Assembly (NCBI GenBank): GCA_022559845.1 | Contig: CM040126.1 | Span: forward strand, 44,696,458 to 44,760,457 | DNA: 64,000 bases | From: Amorphophallus konjac | Taxonomy: Eukaryota; Streptophyta; Magnoliopsida; Alismatales; Araceae | Reading direction: 5' to 3' | In this document: positions 44,379-55,662 of the stretch, piece by piece | Numbering within the stretch: the first letter of the stretch is position 1 | Layout: every line of letters begins with the position of its first letter | The notes under the pieces: generated by a model | Told to the model about the DNA's origin: nothing | The model's input: the letters and a program-made list of their open reading frames with translations, nothing else | Database searches by the model: none | Position numbers and translations under genes: made by a program

Positions 44379-46471
44379 ATGATGACAATATATTGTGACA
44401 ATTTTAAAGTTCTCTCCCCCTTTGTCATTAGCAAAAAAATGGGGGACTCAGGGAATAGATATGAAGATTCAAAAAGTAGAGCAAGAACCCAGCAATACAC
44501 CTACCATGAGAGAAAGGTGTGTAAACTAAGAAGCAATCAAAAGTGTGGAATTTGATGTGCAATCAGGAGACGTGTGAAATAATTGCAAAGGCTCAATTTT
44601 TATAAATTTTTGTTATATGTAAAACTAATTTTTCACAAGTGTGTGATTTAACTAACCTATATGCAGAAATAAAACCTAGCTATGCACATAGTGTATAATG
44701 CTAAAAAGCACATTATTCTCCCCCAATTGTCAAGAACAAAAGCCAACAGACAATGGGATTATGTAACCTAAAGATGCATCTATGCAAACTTAAATGTGAA
44801 ATGAAGTATGCAAGCAAGCAAGCAAGCAAGCATGCATTGGAGTTAAGCACACATACAGTACTATAGCTCCCCCTTAATGGGGTAAGGGGATAGCAAAAGA
44901 ACAGTTCATTCAAAATCAAAATGTGAGATATGAACCATAATCAAAAAAGGTAGTGCATTCATATATGCAAGGTACTACATAAGCCATGATAAGAACAAAT
45001 TCAAGATATACAATCATCACAAAAATACCCAATTGAAATTTATGTAAATGAGCAATGAACTTCAAGTTTATATGGATATTAGCAGAGTTTCTAGAAAACA
45101 CTAGACGGTTATTTCCTTCCTACACTTCCATTTTGATCCTCGACTATTGGTAGCTTCGCTCAACCCCTTTTTATTTTTCTTTTATTGGATTTCACTGTTC
45201 GGCGCGAGTCACCTCATGTGTCTCAATGGGGTTTCCCGGCTTACTAGGATTCATCACAAAATGTGGATTTTGTTTCACCTTTCGACGCGAGTTTCCTCAT
45301 TTATTTCAGTGGGGATTCCCGGCTACTCAGTTAGACATACCACTTATTTAAGCATGCGGGGTAGGCAGCTTTTTCCTCACGATTCTCTCAATTTTCATGT
45401 AGAAATTTGTTTCCCATGAAGTGTTAAAAAGAATTTCTGAAATCCTTATCAATCAAAGTCATATGCATCATTTTGGAATAATGTATGGGTAATTGCTTTG
45501 GATGTAGAAGATGAATTTGCCTATACACAGTTATGACTCCCCCTAAATGTATGCACAGTTGAAATGAATCATCCTCCTTTGTATATGTCACTTTTCACAA
45601 ATGATTAAAATCACTGCATTTTATATAGCAAGGAGGTGAGGTCTTAGAAGATTTGCAAGGAATTGTGTTCTAAAATTATATACATGCATTCAAGCAAGGA
45701 TATAGCAAACTATTCAAACAAAGTGATTTTCGGTACGCGGCGGGGAACATAGGTCCGAAGACCACCATCACGCATAGTGAAAGCTTCCGGCTAGACATAA
45801 TCCAACCTTCCACAAACACCATTTTATATACCGAAAAATCATAGCAATCAAGCACACGAATATGAAGTATATGCAAGTATATGCATGTAACTTGAAGATG
45901 TGATTGAAAATTTTTTCATATTCACAAGTATGAAAAGATATGTATGATATGTGCAATGAGTATCATGCAACTAAGCGTGTAAGCTGTATATGCAAGAGTG
46001 AACCATTATTTACAAGATGCGTGTAAAAGTGTGAAAGACTTTATGCACAGAACAGAGCATTCAAAAACTAGACATATTCACAAGATGTGAAATAGAGAAG
46101 TATGTCCAATTTGTCTAAACATAGAGTTCACAAACATATCATTATTTCAGGAGTTGCTTATAAGTGTGAAAACACTTTATGAGAAGAGTAAAGCATTTGA
46201 AGACAGAATTTATTCACATGGAGTGAAAACAGAAGTGATCAAGTCATTCTGACATGGAACTCAAAAATTCTCAAGATTTCCAAAAGATACCATAACCAGT
46301 GAACTAAGTTGGAAGCATTTTTTCTCGAAACATAAATTTTACCTTTTTCAGATTTTTTCAAAGAGAACCATGTGAGACAAAAATTTCAAAACAAATCATT
46401 TTCTTCCTCACCTTGAGATCCCAATGTTTATTAATTTCTTCGACCTCAAGGTACCCCTGCAAAATAGATTC
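44379..46471. other. Internal non-coding region of the gag-only copia
   Basis: The 2.1 kb between gag and PPT, where pol would be expected. No RT, integrase or RNase H motif is seen on either strand. It is AT-rich with no clear repeats; a short stretch at 45185-45330 repeats TTTCG.CGCGAGT.. CCTCAT and GGGTTTCCCGGCT-like strings twice. Confidence 0.6.
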
Positions 46472-48295
46472 TCAAGTTGGATGTTTGGGTACCCAAACCA
46501 TCTTGGGTCCCGAGGGGTTAGTCCTAACATGAACAAATGTATTTTTCTTATTTTTCCTTTCATACCACTCATCATCAATTTTCATTGTGGAACAATCATC
46601 CATAGAATGACCATTCTCACCACAGTAATAGCAGTAGAAAGATTTTCTTTTCATGGATAATTTCTCATCATTTTTCATTAAGGAACAATTATCCATCATG
46701 TGTCCTTGTTCACCACAATAATAACATGAAAAGTTCTTGTTGGCAAACCATTCATCATCATCTTTCTTAACGAAGCAATTTTCAAAGACATGACCATGTA
46801 ACCCACAATAGTAACAATGAGTGTTGAGGTTTTTCATTGTGGATTTCTCATGATCTTTGGAACCATTATCATTTTTCACTCTAGATTTCAAAGCCACATC
46901 ATCATCAAACTTCATTAAAAGGCAATCATACATTTCATGGCCAAATTTTCCATAATAGTCACAAAAGACATTCCTCCTTTTTCTTGGTGCATGAACATGT
47001 TTATCATATGAGGGTTCTATATGCATACAAGAACAATCAACATCCTTTTTCTATTTTTCATTTTGCTTATTGCACAACACCATGGATTCATTCAAATTTA
47101 TGATCTCATCTTCCAATGATGAGATATGCAAGTTAGATTCAGCAATTTCTTTCTCACACAATGCCAGCTTCTCATTCAACAAAGAATTGATAGTTTTAGA
47201 GCTAGCAATTTCTAATTCCAAAACATGAAGATTTTCAGAATTATCAACAACATGTTTTCCTTTTTCAAACATGTGGAGTTCATCAACCAACAAACTATTT
47301 CGTTCTTTCAAATTCTGAATCTCTTCAGCAAGTTTTTCAAGTGGATTTACAGTCGTGGAGGTATGTCCAAGTTCATTCTTTTGAAGGCTCACATGTTCAT
47401 CAACCATTTCATTCATGGTTTTATTACATTCAAATTTGTCATTCACGCTTTTAAGGCTTTCAATTTCATGTCTCAGCTCCATTAACCATTCAGATTTATC
47501 AACAGATATGCATGTCTCTTTTTCAAGTGCAAGTAATTTTTTAGACATAGCAAAATTCAGTATTTTTAGCTTTTCATTGTCTTCTTCAATGAGTTGAAGT
47601 TCTGAAATTTTATCCTGTAAGGATTTGTTTTCAGCTTTCAGAATTAAAATAATTTCTTCATGCACAGCAACATCATGCAACAAATTTTTATTCAAGATCC
47701 TAAGCTCCGAGCATTCCTCACATGAAAGATCATCAACACATGTATTTTCAATTTGAGAGCATTTAGCACATGGAAGGTTAACATGTGAATGATCATTAAG
47801 TTTCTTTTTCATTTTTCTGTTCTCAGATTTTAATGCCTTATATCTATCAAGCAAGTCATCATAGGCATCCATTAGTTCTTCCAAGGAAATCTCATCGGTT
47901 TCAGAACTTACCTCCTGATTTCCTTCTACATCAGAATTTTCTTTGCTCGAAAGAGCACTGTCGTTTGCCATCATACATGTATCCTTCAGCCTTCCTTCAT
48001 GAAACTTAATCAGTCCATCCAAGATTTCTTTGGCTGAGCTGCAATCAGAAACAAATGGAAATTTGTTAATGCATACTGCAGCTTTAAGAGTATTCAAAAT
48101 AAAAAGATTATCAGAATTCATCTTCCTATGTTCATCGGTCCATCTTGACTCATTTTTTGGTAAAACATGAGGACCATGACTTATTAATTTCATAAGCTTA
48201 GGATTAATCCCAGAAATCCAAACACATAATTTTCCAAGCCATGATGTAAAATCAAAACCATCAAAGAGAGGAACTGAATTCAGACTAGCCATCAT
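46472..48295 (-). CDS. Copia-type Gag with four zinc knuckles (one in-frame stop)
   Basis: Starts MMASLNSVPLFDGFDFTSW at 48295, the typical copia gag opening, followed by LGKLCVWISGINPKLMKLI and TLKAAVCINKFPFVSD. Residues about 130-410 are long coiled coil. A TAG at 47051 interrupts the frame, which then continues to 46472. The C-terminal part has four knuckles: CDYYGKFGHEMYDC (second Cys lost), CYYCGLHGHVFENC, CYYCGEQGHMMDNC and CYYCGENGHSMDDC. Most copia Gags have one or two. The last three are so alike that they arose by tandem duplication. The protein would bind element RNA and build particles. The stop may be a recent lesion, or be read through; the latter is not supported by any motif. 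No pol follows. Confidence 0.88.
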
Positions 48296-48350
48296 AAAAA
48301 GATCTTTTCTCCTAGACCGTGAGGTCCGCTGAATAAAAATCAGAGACTGG

Positions 48351-48362
48351 GCTCTGATACCA
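48351..48362 (-). other. Primer binding site of the gag-only copia
   Basis: TGGTATCAGAGC on the minus strand, two bases from the 5' LTR: initiator tRNA-Met type. Confidence 0.93.
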
Positions 48363-48738
48363 ATTGTTGGCCCAGACTAGATGGCGGACAAGAAGGGGGG
48401 TTGAATTGTCCCCTTAACCTAGATGGCGGATTTAAAAAAATTCTCTTTACTGAACACAGTGGAATTAAATATCAACTACTTGATTAGCCTAAACACATAT
48501 GAGATTTAACAGGTTCTCTCAATCTTTCCGATCTCACTCGTAATAACAATGCAAATGTTAGAGAAAATTATGCCTAGTACGAATAACAGAAGTAGCAGTG
48601 TGCAGTGGTGTAGTGAGTAAAAATCTATTAAACTAACCTGTGAAGCGAGATAGAAGAAAGGGACAAACACACAGGCAATCACAAAGGACACGGAGATTTT
48701 TAGGTGGTTCGGGACCATAAGGGCTCCCTACGTCCACC

Positions 48739-49013
48739 CCTCACCCAACCGGGTGAGGCTTCACTACACGCTACTTTCGTAGCAACACGGGGACGAACCC
48801 CAACCACACACACACACGCTGCTTCCGCAGCAATATCCACACACGGGGAAAATCCCCCAACAAGCTGCCACTGCAGCACACACACCCACACACAAAATCG
48901 GGGAACTCGCCCCGGACACTGAAAACCACACGGAGTCGCAGCTCCGTCAACACACAACAATCCACAGGGAAACTTTCCCACAATAATGCCCAGCACACGG
49001 AGACGCAGCTCCG
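48739..49013. repeat. Chain of ten short hairpins in the gag-only copia LTR (right)
   Basis: Same arms and order as 41836-42109, with one inserted G (CCCCGG near 48911). Confidence 0.92.
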
Positions 49014-50529
49014 CCCACACACTATGACTTTCTGAGTTTGATAAAATGAAAGAATATACAATGAACACCCAAACTATTTATCTATGCTCAGCTAAAAGGA
49101 TAGAAACCCTTGTAAATCAAAGATAGATGACTCAAATGGATGCAAACAAGATGCAACAATGAATCCCCATGAGTAGAGAGAGGTTTAAGAAGATCTTCTC
49201 TAAGCCCCAAGTCGGAGGGTAGCCGGATTCCAATGTTGAGGACGTCCACGCGATCCTCTCTTCAATCCGCTTCTTTCTTTCTTCAATCACGAGCTCAAAC
49301 TCCTCCTGGATGTAGATGATATCCGCGTTCTTCTCCAGCTCCTCTCCTTTCCCTCTTTCTTTTCCTACAAGACAAGGAGAAAAAGATAGCACGTTAGAGC
49401 TCTCCTCACCTACTTTCTTCCAAATTCGCATGTTATATATATCATAAGATAAGTTGTGCAAAAGACCATAATACCCTTGCAAAACCCTAACAAAACCACC
49501 CTAATATGTTCATTAGTAACCTAAGGGCATTAGGGTAAATTTTCAGCCCAATCGGAGGTCATTTGGATGGGTTTCGGCAATTTACGAAAAAGCCGCGCGG
49601 ACCTGCGAACAGGGGTGGTCGACCCATCTCATGGGGGGGGGGGGGTCGACCCATCTGCCAGACAGATGTTGTCTGGGCAGATTTTACAAGGGGGTCGACC
49701 CACTTGCAGAGGGGGGTCGACCCACTTTCAGCCAGAAGCTTAAAAACAACCTGTTTTGCCCAGGGGACGACCCATTGAGCATGGGGGGTCGACCCACTGA
49801 CCTTGGGACCTTGAAAAATGATTCTTAAATCCATTTCCAATGATCTAAAAGTGCAATCCATTAAACCCAATCATGAATTAAAATATTTGGATCATGCATT
49901 CACATTTAGAACTAGTTTTGAGTCCAAGACCCAAAAGACATGTAATATGATTATGAAGGCATTAGTATGAGGCACATAAATGTTTTATTCATATTATCAA
50001 CTCAAGAACCTCCTCAAGAACATGCATAAAGCACTTGGTAAAGTAACACCAAATCCAATCAGATATTGCATGAAAGAATAGAAATCAACATAAGCATGAT
50101 GCAATATGAACTACAATTATCAAATTGACAATTTTGAAGCCAATTAACCCCAAAGCCATGAAGCATAAAGTAAGCCTAATCTCCCCACATGGAAATCCAT
50201 CATAAGAAGATTCTTACCATGATTTCAGAGATTTCTAGACTTTAATGAACCCGCACCTTTAGAAAATCAATTTCATGTTATGCTTTGATCCATGCAAATG
50301 AAGAATCGAACTTGAATGCATTATCCACACAATACCACCTCTTCAATGCATTTCAACCTTGATGAACCTGCACATTAGTATGTTGAAAGTGCAACTATAT
50401 GCACAACTGATTCAAACATTTCCAAACCATATTTTTCACAGGTTCACCTTTTCAAATACAATTTAATCAAGCCAACATGAATTAGATGAATTGAGAGCAA
50501 ACTCAAATCTCCACTTTGTATATGCATGA

Positions 50530-51055
50530 AACTGAATGTATAGACTTGGAAACTTGAAGGCACAAGACAATGTATAGACTTGGCAGAAGCCCAATGTATA
50601 GACTTGGATTGAAGGCCAGTGTACAGACTTGGTGGCTTGAACCAATGTATAGACTTGGCTGATGAAGGCCAATGTACAGACTTTGAAATATGAAGCCCAA
50701 TGTATAGACTTGAATTGAAGGCCAATGTATAGACTTGGAAGATAGAAGGCCAATGTATAGACTTGTATGTAAGAAGGCCAATGTACAGACTTGTATGTAA
50801 GAAGGCCAATGTATAGACTTGGCTGATGAAGGCCAATGTACAGACTTTGAAATATGAAGCCCAATGTATAGACTTGAAGTATGAAGGCCAATGTACAGAC
50901 TTTGAAATATGAAGTCCAATGTATAGACTTGAAGTATGAAGGCCAATGTACAGACTTGGCTGATGAAGGCCAATGTACAGACTTTGAAATATGAAGCCCA
51001 ATGGATAGACTTGAAGTATGAAGGCCAATGTATGAAACAGAATGTATGGACTTTG
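50530..51055. repeat. 27-bp minisatellite in the right LTR
   Basis: Same units as 43620-44040 but about four more copies, including a variant with TTGTATGTAAGAA. It again produces long spurious open frames. Confidence 0.92.
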
Positions 51056-51378
51056 AGTATGCATGAAACACAATGTCAAGCATTTATATGAATTCATTAA
51101 AAACCCCATGAGCAGATTATCAAAACACAAGGTTTCACAGGTTTGTTCCAAAGTCTCATGCATAGCATGCATGAGGCAGCTTCACATGTTTGTTTGTGAA
51201 GGACCATAAACTGTCAACCTGCCACCTGCAAACCAAGATACCATCATGTTAGCTTATTTATCATCAAGATGCCATTGAACATAAACAATCAAGATTTGAA
51301 GTAAACACAAAACACACGATATATTGGAATCATCAAAAGCATTGTCAAAGACAACGAGGGGACGCACAGAACCCAACA

Positions 51379-51383
51379 AGGCT
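51379..51383. repeat. Target site duplication AGGCT, right
   Basis: Identical to 41456-41460. Confidence 0.95.
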
Positions 51384-53250
51384 TTATCAGAATGGTGATG
51401 GGTTTCATTGTCGATGGGACATTTGAAAGAGGGTATGTAGATTTCATCAGAGTGAACGTAAGGTCTACCCCGGAAAGGCTTTATCATCGGTGGGGCATAT
51501 AGCCAGATGACCGACGGAAGGCTTCATCAGTGAAGGGGAGGTGAAGGCAACGTGCCGGTTGGCATGAAACTTCTGAATTACCACATTACCGACCCAAGCG
51601 CCCTTTCGGGTTTTCGCCGGGGCCGGCCCCCTCTTGCTTTTGCCCACGCGTCCTTTCGGATTTTCACGTGGCGGGGTACCCGATTTTGCCTGTAGTGCCT
51701 TTTCGGGTTTTCACCACAGCTGGGTTTTGGGCCATTTTTGCACTTGTCCAGAATGCCTGAACAAGTCTGGCGGGGTATCTCTGATTTCTACCCCATTTTT
51801 ATATATATACTTTTTTTTGTCGTTTTCTTTCTCTTTTCCTTTTTCATTGTCTTTTTTGGGACCAGAACTTTCATCATATGGATCATGGCGCCATATGTTT
51901 ATTGTGGACACACGATCATTGATGTGGGTGTCAACATTAATGCAAAGGGAAGTAGGGCTTCATGATCTATTCAGGCGAAAGGTCTGAATTGATTTAGAGG
52001 ATATAAATAGCCGCTCGGGCATGGGGCCGTTTGCTGAGAATGTGAGTTTCATCGTTAATGTGGGGTTGACATTAACGCAAAGGAATAAAGTTTCATGGTC
52101 TATCCAGACAGAAGGTCTGAATTGATTTGAAGGGTTGTGTCGTGTTTTGTCAGAGCGGACGGAAAGCCCCCCCTGGATGGATTTTAGCGTCGATCAGGCA
52201 ACGCACCAGCCGACCGATAGCAGGTTTCATCATTGGTGTTGGGTTCATATCAATGCAAGGATTTCATAGGTTTCATCGGGATAGACAGGGTCTAGCCCGG
52301 ACAGGTTTCATCGCTGATCAGGCAGTGTGCCAGTCGATCGGCAGCGAGTTTCATCATCGGTATTGGGTTTATACCAATGCAAGGATTTCATAGGTTTCAT
52401 CGGGATAGACGTAGGGTCTAGCCCGGATAGGCTTCATCGCTGATCGGGCAGTGTGCCAGTCGATCGGTAGCGAGTTTCATCATCGATATTGGGTTTATAC
52501 CAATGCAAGGATTTCATAGGTTTCATTGGGATAGACGTAGGGTCTAGCCCGGACCGATTTCATCGCTGATCGGGCAGTGTGCCAGTCGATCGGCAGTGAG
52601 TTTCATCATCGGTATTGGGTTGTACCAATGCAAGGATTTCATAGGTTTCATCGGGATAGACGTAGGGTCTAGCCCGGACCGGTTTCATCGCTGATCGGGC
52701 AGTGTGCCAGTCGATCGGCAGCGAGTTTCATCATCGGTATTGGGTTTATACCAATGCAAGGATTTCATAGGTTTCATTGGGATAGACGTAGGGTCTAGCC
52801 CGGACCGGTTTCATCGCTGATCGGGCAGTGTGCCAGTCGATCGACAGCGAGTTTCATCATCGGTATTGGGTTTGTACCAATGCAAGGATTTCATAGGTTT
52901 CATCGGGATAGACGTAGGGTCTAGCCCGGACCGGTTTCATCGCTGATCGGGCAGTGTGCCAGTCGATCGGCATCGAGTTTCATCATCGGTATTGGGTTTA
53001 TACCAATGCAAGGATTTCATAGATTTCATCATGATAGACGTAAGGTCTAAACTGGACATGTCTTATCATTGATCGGGCGGGGTGCCGGTCAATCAACGGT
53101 GAGTTTCACCATGGTGGGACTTTGGATAGGGTGAATGAGGGTCTCATCAGTATAGACGTAGGGTCTATACTGAGTGGGTTTAATCGTTGATCGGACAAGG
53201 TGCCGGCCGATCGACGAGGAGTTTATGGTGGGAGACGAGGCTTTCTTTGG
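51384..53250. repeat. TTTCATC hairpin-module array, right part
   Basis: Eight or so units of about 120 bp, most regular at 52200-53040, each with three hairpins: RTAGACG...GTCTA (perfect 10-bp stem CAGTATAGAC at 53148-53172), TGATCGGGCAGTGTGCC..TCGATC, and CATCGGTAT...ATACCAATG. A variant with CGTTAATGT/ACATTAACG is at 52053-52077. Continues the array at 40791-41455. 51584-51800 holds a different module, listed separately. Confidence 0.88.
51584..51800. repeat. CCCTTTCGGG module block, copy 1
   Basis: Chain of GCGCCCTTTCGGGTTTTCGC-type hairpins ending GGCGGGGTATCTCT and a T-rich tract. One hairpin has TCC/GGA (51651-51660) where copy 2 has CCC/GGG, inside the shared CCACG/CGTGG stem. Confidence 0.85.
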
Positions 53251-53475
53251 GTTACCACATTACCGACCCAAGTGCCCTTTCAGGTTTTCACCGGAGCCAG
53301 CCCCCTCTTACTTTTGCCCACGCGCCCTTTCGGGTTTTCACGTGGCGGGGTACCCGATTTTACCTGCAGTGCCCTTTCGGGTTTTCACCACAGCTGGGTT
53401 TTGGCCATTTTTGCCCTTGTCCAGAACGCCTGAACAAGCCTGGCGGGGTATCTCTATTTTTAACCCCATTTTGTC
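53251..53475. repeat. CCCTTTCGGG module block, copy 2
   Basis: About 90 percent similar to 51584-51800, also ending in a T-rich tract (53470-53530). Confidence 0.85.
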
Positions 53476-53540
53476 TCTTCTTTTTCTTCTTCCCTTTTTC
53501 TTTTTTCTTTTCTTCTCTCTCTTTTTTTAGAGAGTGACAG

Positions 53541-54390
53541 GTCAGAATGTTATTATATCACGATAAGGGGTGACTTGGCTAGGGTTGAGTGCCGCTAGAT
53601 CAAGGAAGGGTAGCTCGGCTAGGACGGAGTGCCGTTAAACCAAGAAAAAGGTAGCTTGGCCAGGGCGGTGTGCCGCCAGACCAAGAAAAGAGGGTAGCTC
53701 GGTTAGGGCGGAGTGCCGCTAAACCAAGAAAAAGGTGGCTTGGCCAGGGCGGCGTGCTGCCAGACCAAGAAAGAGGGTAGCTTGGCTAGGGCGGAGTGCC
53801 CCTAAACCAAGGAAGAGTAGCTCGGTTAGGGCGGAGCGCCGTTAAACCAAGAAAAAGGTAGCTTGGCCAGGGCGGTGTGCCGCTAGACCAAGGAAGAGTA
53901 GCTCGGTTAGGGCGGCGTGCCGCTAAACCAAGGAAGGTAGCTCGGTTAGGGCGGAGTGCCGCTAAACCAAGAAAAAGGGTAGCTTGGCTAGGGCGGGGTG
54001 CCGCTAAACCAAGGAAGGTAGCTCGGTTAGGGCGGAGTGCTGTTAAACCAAGAAAAAGGTAGCTTGGCCAGGGCGGTGTGCTACCAGACCAAGAAAGAGG
54101 GTAGCTTGGCTAGGGCAGAGTGCCGCTAAACCAAGGAAGAGTAGCTCGGTTAGGGCGGAGTGCCGTTACACCAAGAAAAAGGTAGCTTGGCCAGGGCGGT
54201 GTGCCGCTAGACCAAGGAAGAGTAGCTCGGTTAGGGCGGAGTGCTGTTAAACCAAGAAAAAGGTAGCTTGGCCAGGGCGGTGTGCCGCTAGACCAAGGAA
54301 AGAGGGTAGCTCGGCTAGGGCGGAGTGCCGCTAAACTGAGGAAGAGGGCAGCTTGGTTAGGGCGGAGTGCCGCTAAACCAAGGAGGAGTA
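53541..54390. repeat. Tandem array of 20 hairpin units of 39-43 bp
   Basis: Twenty units can be counted, each starting TAGCTCGG or TAGCTTGG and ending CCAAG plus an A/G-rich tail. Within a unit CTTGGTTAGGGCGG pairs with CCGCTAAACCAAG around the loop AGTG. Two arm types alternate (GGTT with AACC; GGCC with GACC). The array lies right behind the integrase stop. Confidence 0.93.
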
Positions 54391-54402
54391 GCTTTTGTCT
54401 GA

Positions 54403-55662
54403 TTACTCAAGGAATGTTGGTTGTGCAGCATGATACAGCTTTAGGTGTCTACCGTTGAGTGGCGAGGATCGGATTTCCCCTCGGTGGTTAACAACCATGT
54501 AGGCCCCTCCTTCGTAGACCCTCTGTATCACATAAGGGCCCTCCCAATTAGCATTTAGCTTTCCTTTTGGGTTGGACGCCATGACTTCTTTTTTCTTGAC
54601 CATGACGAGGTCACCTTTCTTAAATTCTCGTCCTTTTACGAGTTTGTTGAATGCGGTGGCCATGCGGGCCTGGAACATTTGGATATTCTTCTGAGCTTGG
54701 AGGCGCTTTCCTTCCAATTCAGCCAATTCTTCTAACCTTCTTTCAGCGTTGGTTTGTTCGCCACGGGCCAGGTCATATTGGACTGCCACTCTGAGTGACG
54801 GGACTTCCAACTCTAGCGGAACCACTGCCTCCGAGCCGTATACCAATGAGTATGGTGAGCACCCTGTAGGTGTCTTGAAGACGGTGCGGTATGCCCACAG
54901 AGCTTCATACATTTTCTCTTCCCAGTCCTTTTTATTAGAACCAACAACCTTGGCCAGCAAGGTGCAGAGAGTCTTGTTAAAAGCTTCTGCCAATCCGTTT
55001 GCCTGCGGATTGTAAGGAGTGGAAGTCCTCCATTCGACCTTATACTTTTCGGCAAGCCGATAGACTTTCTGATTTCTGAAATGACTTCCATTGTCAGATA
55101 TTATTCGGCTGGGGATCCCGAACCGAAAGATGATGTTCTGCTTGATGAATCTGGCGACCAGTTCACCAATCACTTCTCTTAATGCTATAGCCTCCGCCCA
55201 TCTGGAGAAGTAATCTGTTATGGCTAGTATGTACTTATGTCCGGCCGAGGAAGTCGGCAGTGGACCGACTACATCAGTTCCCCATTGCGCAAACGGCCAA
55301 CTGGGAACTGTAGGATGCAGAGTCGTAGGAGGCCTTCGAGGCACAGTAGCATGCTCCTGGCATTTCTGGCATGATTTTGCAAATTTACAGCAGTCTTCGA
55401 ACATGGTGGGCCAATAGTAGCCCAGCTTCTTGATTTCTATCTTCATCTTAGGACCAGCCTGGTGGGCACCTGCTGTCCCAGCATGTACTTCTTTCATCGC
55501 TTGCCAAGCTTCCTCAGTGGACAGGCAGCGGAGTAGAATCTTCTTGCGCACATCCGCCATTATTCGGAACAGAGTCCCATTTCTGAATTCATAAGAATCT
55601 TTGATTCTCAAAAGTTTCATCTTCTCTTCTCTTTCTGCGGTAGCTGTTGGTGCAGGAACCAC
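54403..55662 (-). CDS. Tat-type integrase
   Basis: Complete integrase in one open frame of 419 codons. Zinc-binding H60, H67, C98, C101 (GYYWPTMFEDCCKF lies between). Catalytic D130 (WGTDVVGPLP), D190 (IISDNGSHF) and E226 (PQANGLAEAFNK). The C-terminal part has FKKGDLVMVKK and NWEGPYVIQRVYEGGAYMV, the GPY/F module; no chromodomain is seen, as in Tat elements. It inserts element cDNA into the chromosome. It lies 45 bp overlapped with the RNase H frame and shifted by one, so a 1-bp indel near 55640 probably broke a continuous polyprotein. The first ~30 residues given by the ATG at 55662 are therefore only partly real. This is the best preserved gene of the window. Confidence 0.93.
   Translation of the reverse strand: MVPAPTATAEREEKMKLLRIKDSYEFRNGTLFRIMADVRKKILLRCLSTEEAWQAMKEVHAGTAGAHQAGPKMKIEIKKLGYYWPTMFEDCCKFAKSCQKCQEHATVPRRPPTTLHPTVPSWPFAQWGTDVVGPLPTSSAGHKYILAITDYFSRWAEAIALREVIGELVARFIKQNIIFRFGIPSRIISDNGSHFRNQKVYRLAEKYKVEWRTSTPYNPQANGLAEAFNKTLCTLLAKVVGSNKKDWEEKMYEALWAYRTVFKTPTGCSPYSLVYGSEAVVPLELEVPSLRVAVQYDLARGEQTNAERRLEELAELEGKRLQAQKNIQMFQARMATAFNKLVKGREFKKGDLVMVKKKEVMASNPKGKLNANWEGPYVIQRVYEGGAYMVVNHRGEIRSSPLNGRHLKLYHAAQPTFLE

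Larger units (their letters stand above)
41461..51378 (-). mobile_element. Non-autonomous gag-only copia-type LTR retrotransposon, nested in the Tat element
   Basis: LTRs 41461-44363 and 48365-51378, perfect TSD AGGCT, PBS (48351-48362) and PPT (44364-44378) on the minus strand. The 4-kb internal region encodes only gag; no protease, integrase or RT is found. This is the TR-GAG type of non-autonomous element. LTRs show four substitutions and two indels in the first ~660 bp, so it is recent. It must use enzymes of an autonomous copia relative. Confidence 0.93.
48365..51378 (-). repeat. 5' LTR (right copy) of the gag-only copia
   Basis: 3014 bp, nearly identical to 41461-44363 apart from extra minisatellite units at 50530-51055. 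Contains the second hairpin chain (48739-49013) and GTCGAC palindromes (49613-49800). Confidence 0.95.

Noticed and set aside
50444..51172. 242-codon minus-strand frame in the right LTR
   Set aside because: Same minisatellite artefact as in the left LTR.
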